NCBI GenBank assembly: GCA_947569225.1
Contig: CANORX010000061.1
Location: forward strand, 1-6,408
DNA: 6,408 bases
Source: an uncultured Clostridia bacterium
GTDB taxonomy: Bacteria; Bacillota_I; Bacilli_A; RF39; UBA660
Direction of reading: 5' to 3'
Below the pieces are notes generated by a model. The model did not search any database. It was given only the letters and a program-made list of their open reading frames with translations, and was not told the origin of the DNA. Position 1 is the stretch's first letter. Every line of letters starts with the position of its first letter. Positions 6,198 to 6,408 of the stretch are shown here, piece by piece. A program made the translations under genes and the position numbers.

Positions 6198-6408
6198 ATG
6201 GTTGGATACTACAGAATAGAAGACGAACAAATAAAAAGGTTACCAAAAAATAGTAAAAACATAGAAAACAACATATATGAAATTTGTTGTCCCTTAATAA
6301 TAGGAGAAGAATTACCTAAAGACCTACAATTATTATATAATACTCTTGAAATACCTGTTGTACACTATGAAGAATTAGAAAACTATGAAAAAGACAAAAA
6401 TACAAAAT
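6198..6408 (+). CDS. Unknown protein, 5' part only
   Basis: An open frame starts at ATG 6198 and is still open at the window end after 70 full codons. GGAGG at 6185-6189 stands 8 bases upstream and a good promoter precedes it, so the start is well supported. The visible part begins MVGYYRIEDEQIKRLPKN and is hydrophilic and rich in Glu, Lys, Asn and Tyr. It has no signal peptide or membrane helix, with one short hydrophobic piece (YEICCPLIIG) containing a Cys-Cys pair. I do not recognise a family. The gene is divergent from the cysteine synthase gene, with 107 bases between the two starts. Confidence 0.75.
   Translation, partial: MVGYYRIEDEQIKRLPKNSKNIENNIYEICCPLIIGEELPKDLQLLYNTLEIPVVHYEELENYEKDKNTK

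Noticed and set aside
6091..6246. N-terminal hydrophobic extension of the cysteine synthase
   Set aside because: The hydrophobic residues come from T-rich promoter DNA and from the antisense of the gene at 6198; the family begins near residue MKRNVLVGDSP, and there is no ribosome site at ATG 6138.
1..6408. Recoding of TGA as tryptophan (Mycoplasma-type code)
   Set aside because: Genes are intact with TGG tryptophan codons and end in TAA or TAG; no in-frame TGA had to be read through.
1..6408. CRISPR array, tRNA or rRNA gene
   Set aside because: No regularly spaced direct repeats and no cloverleaf or rRNA-like sequence seen; all spaces between genes are under 130 bases.

Overview
The window is strongly AT-rich (GC well under one third by eye) and reads as chromosome of a low-GC Bacillota-type bacterium, possibly one of the gut lineages near RF39/Erysipelotrichia. 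The grounds are Shine-Dalgarno sites of the AAGGAG/GGAGG type, sigma-A-like TTGACA/TATAAT promoters, a classical lipobox, U-tract terminators, AGA as the common arginine codon, and TAA/TAG stops. Tryptophan is encoded by TGG inside intact genes, so the standard bacterial code fits. The lineage is an inference, not something the sequence proves.

Layout: (1) Positions 1-50 hold two compact hairpins that look like the right end of an IS200/IS605-type element whose body lies to the left of the window. (2) 58-1680 (-) encodes a two-pass membrane protein with cytoplasmic coiled coils and an outside domain. 1787-2515 (+) encodes a lipoprotein. The two are divergent and share an 82-bp promoter region whose two TTGACA -35 boxes abut inside a perfect 14-bp palindrome. 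(3) 2570-4465 (-) encodes a large protein with a repetitive strand-rich N-terminal half and a transglutaminase-like Cys-His-Asp domain. 4589-5140 (+) encodes an HD-domain phosphohydrolase. These two are again divergent, with back-to-back promoters. (4) 5149-6090 (-) encodes a cysteine synthase family PLP enzyme, and 6198 to the window end (+) is the start of an unknown gene. This is a third divergent pair, with a perfect 10-bp inverted repeat over the start codon and probable -10 of the cysteine synthase gene.

The strands strictly alternate (-,+,-,+,-,+), so every gene is probably its own transcript. Co-regulation, if any, would act through the three divergent promoter regions rather than operons. 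Convergent ends are separated by terminators at about 2514-2545 and 5141-5176. The most plausible functional unit is the membrane protein plus lipoprotein pair, which may form an envelope complex of unknown role. The other genes show no obvious shared pathway. Several starts were moved downstream of the longest open frame because the Shine-Dalgarno or promoter lies inside the longer version.
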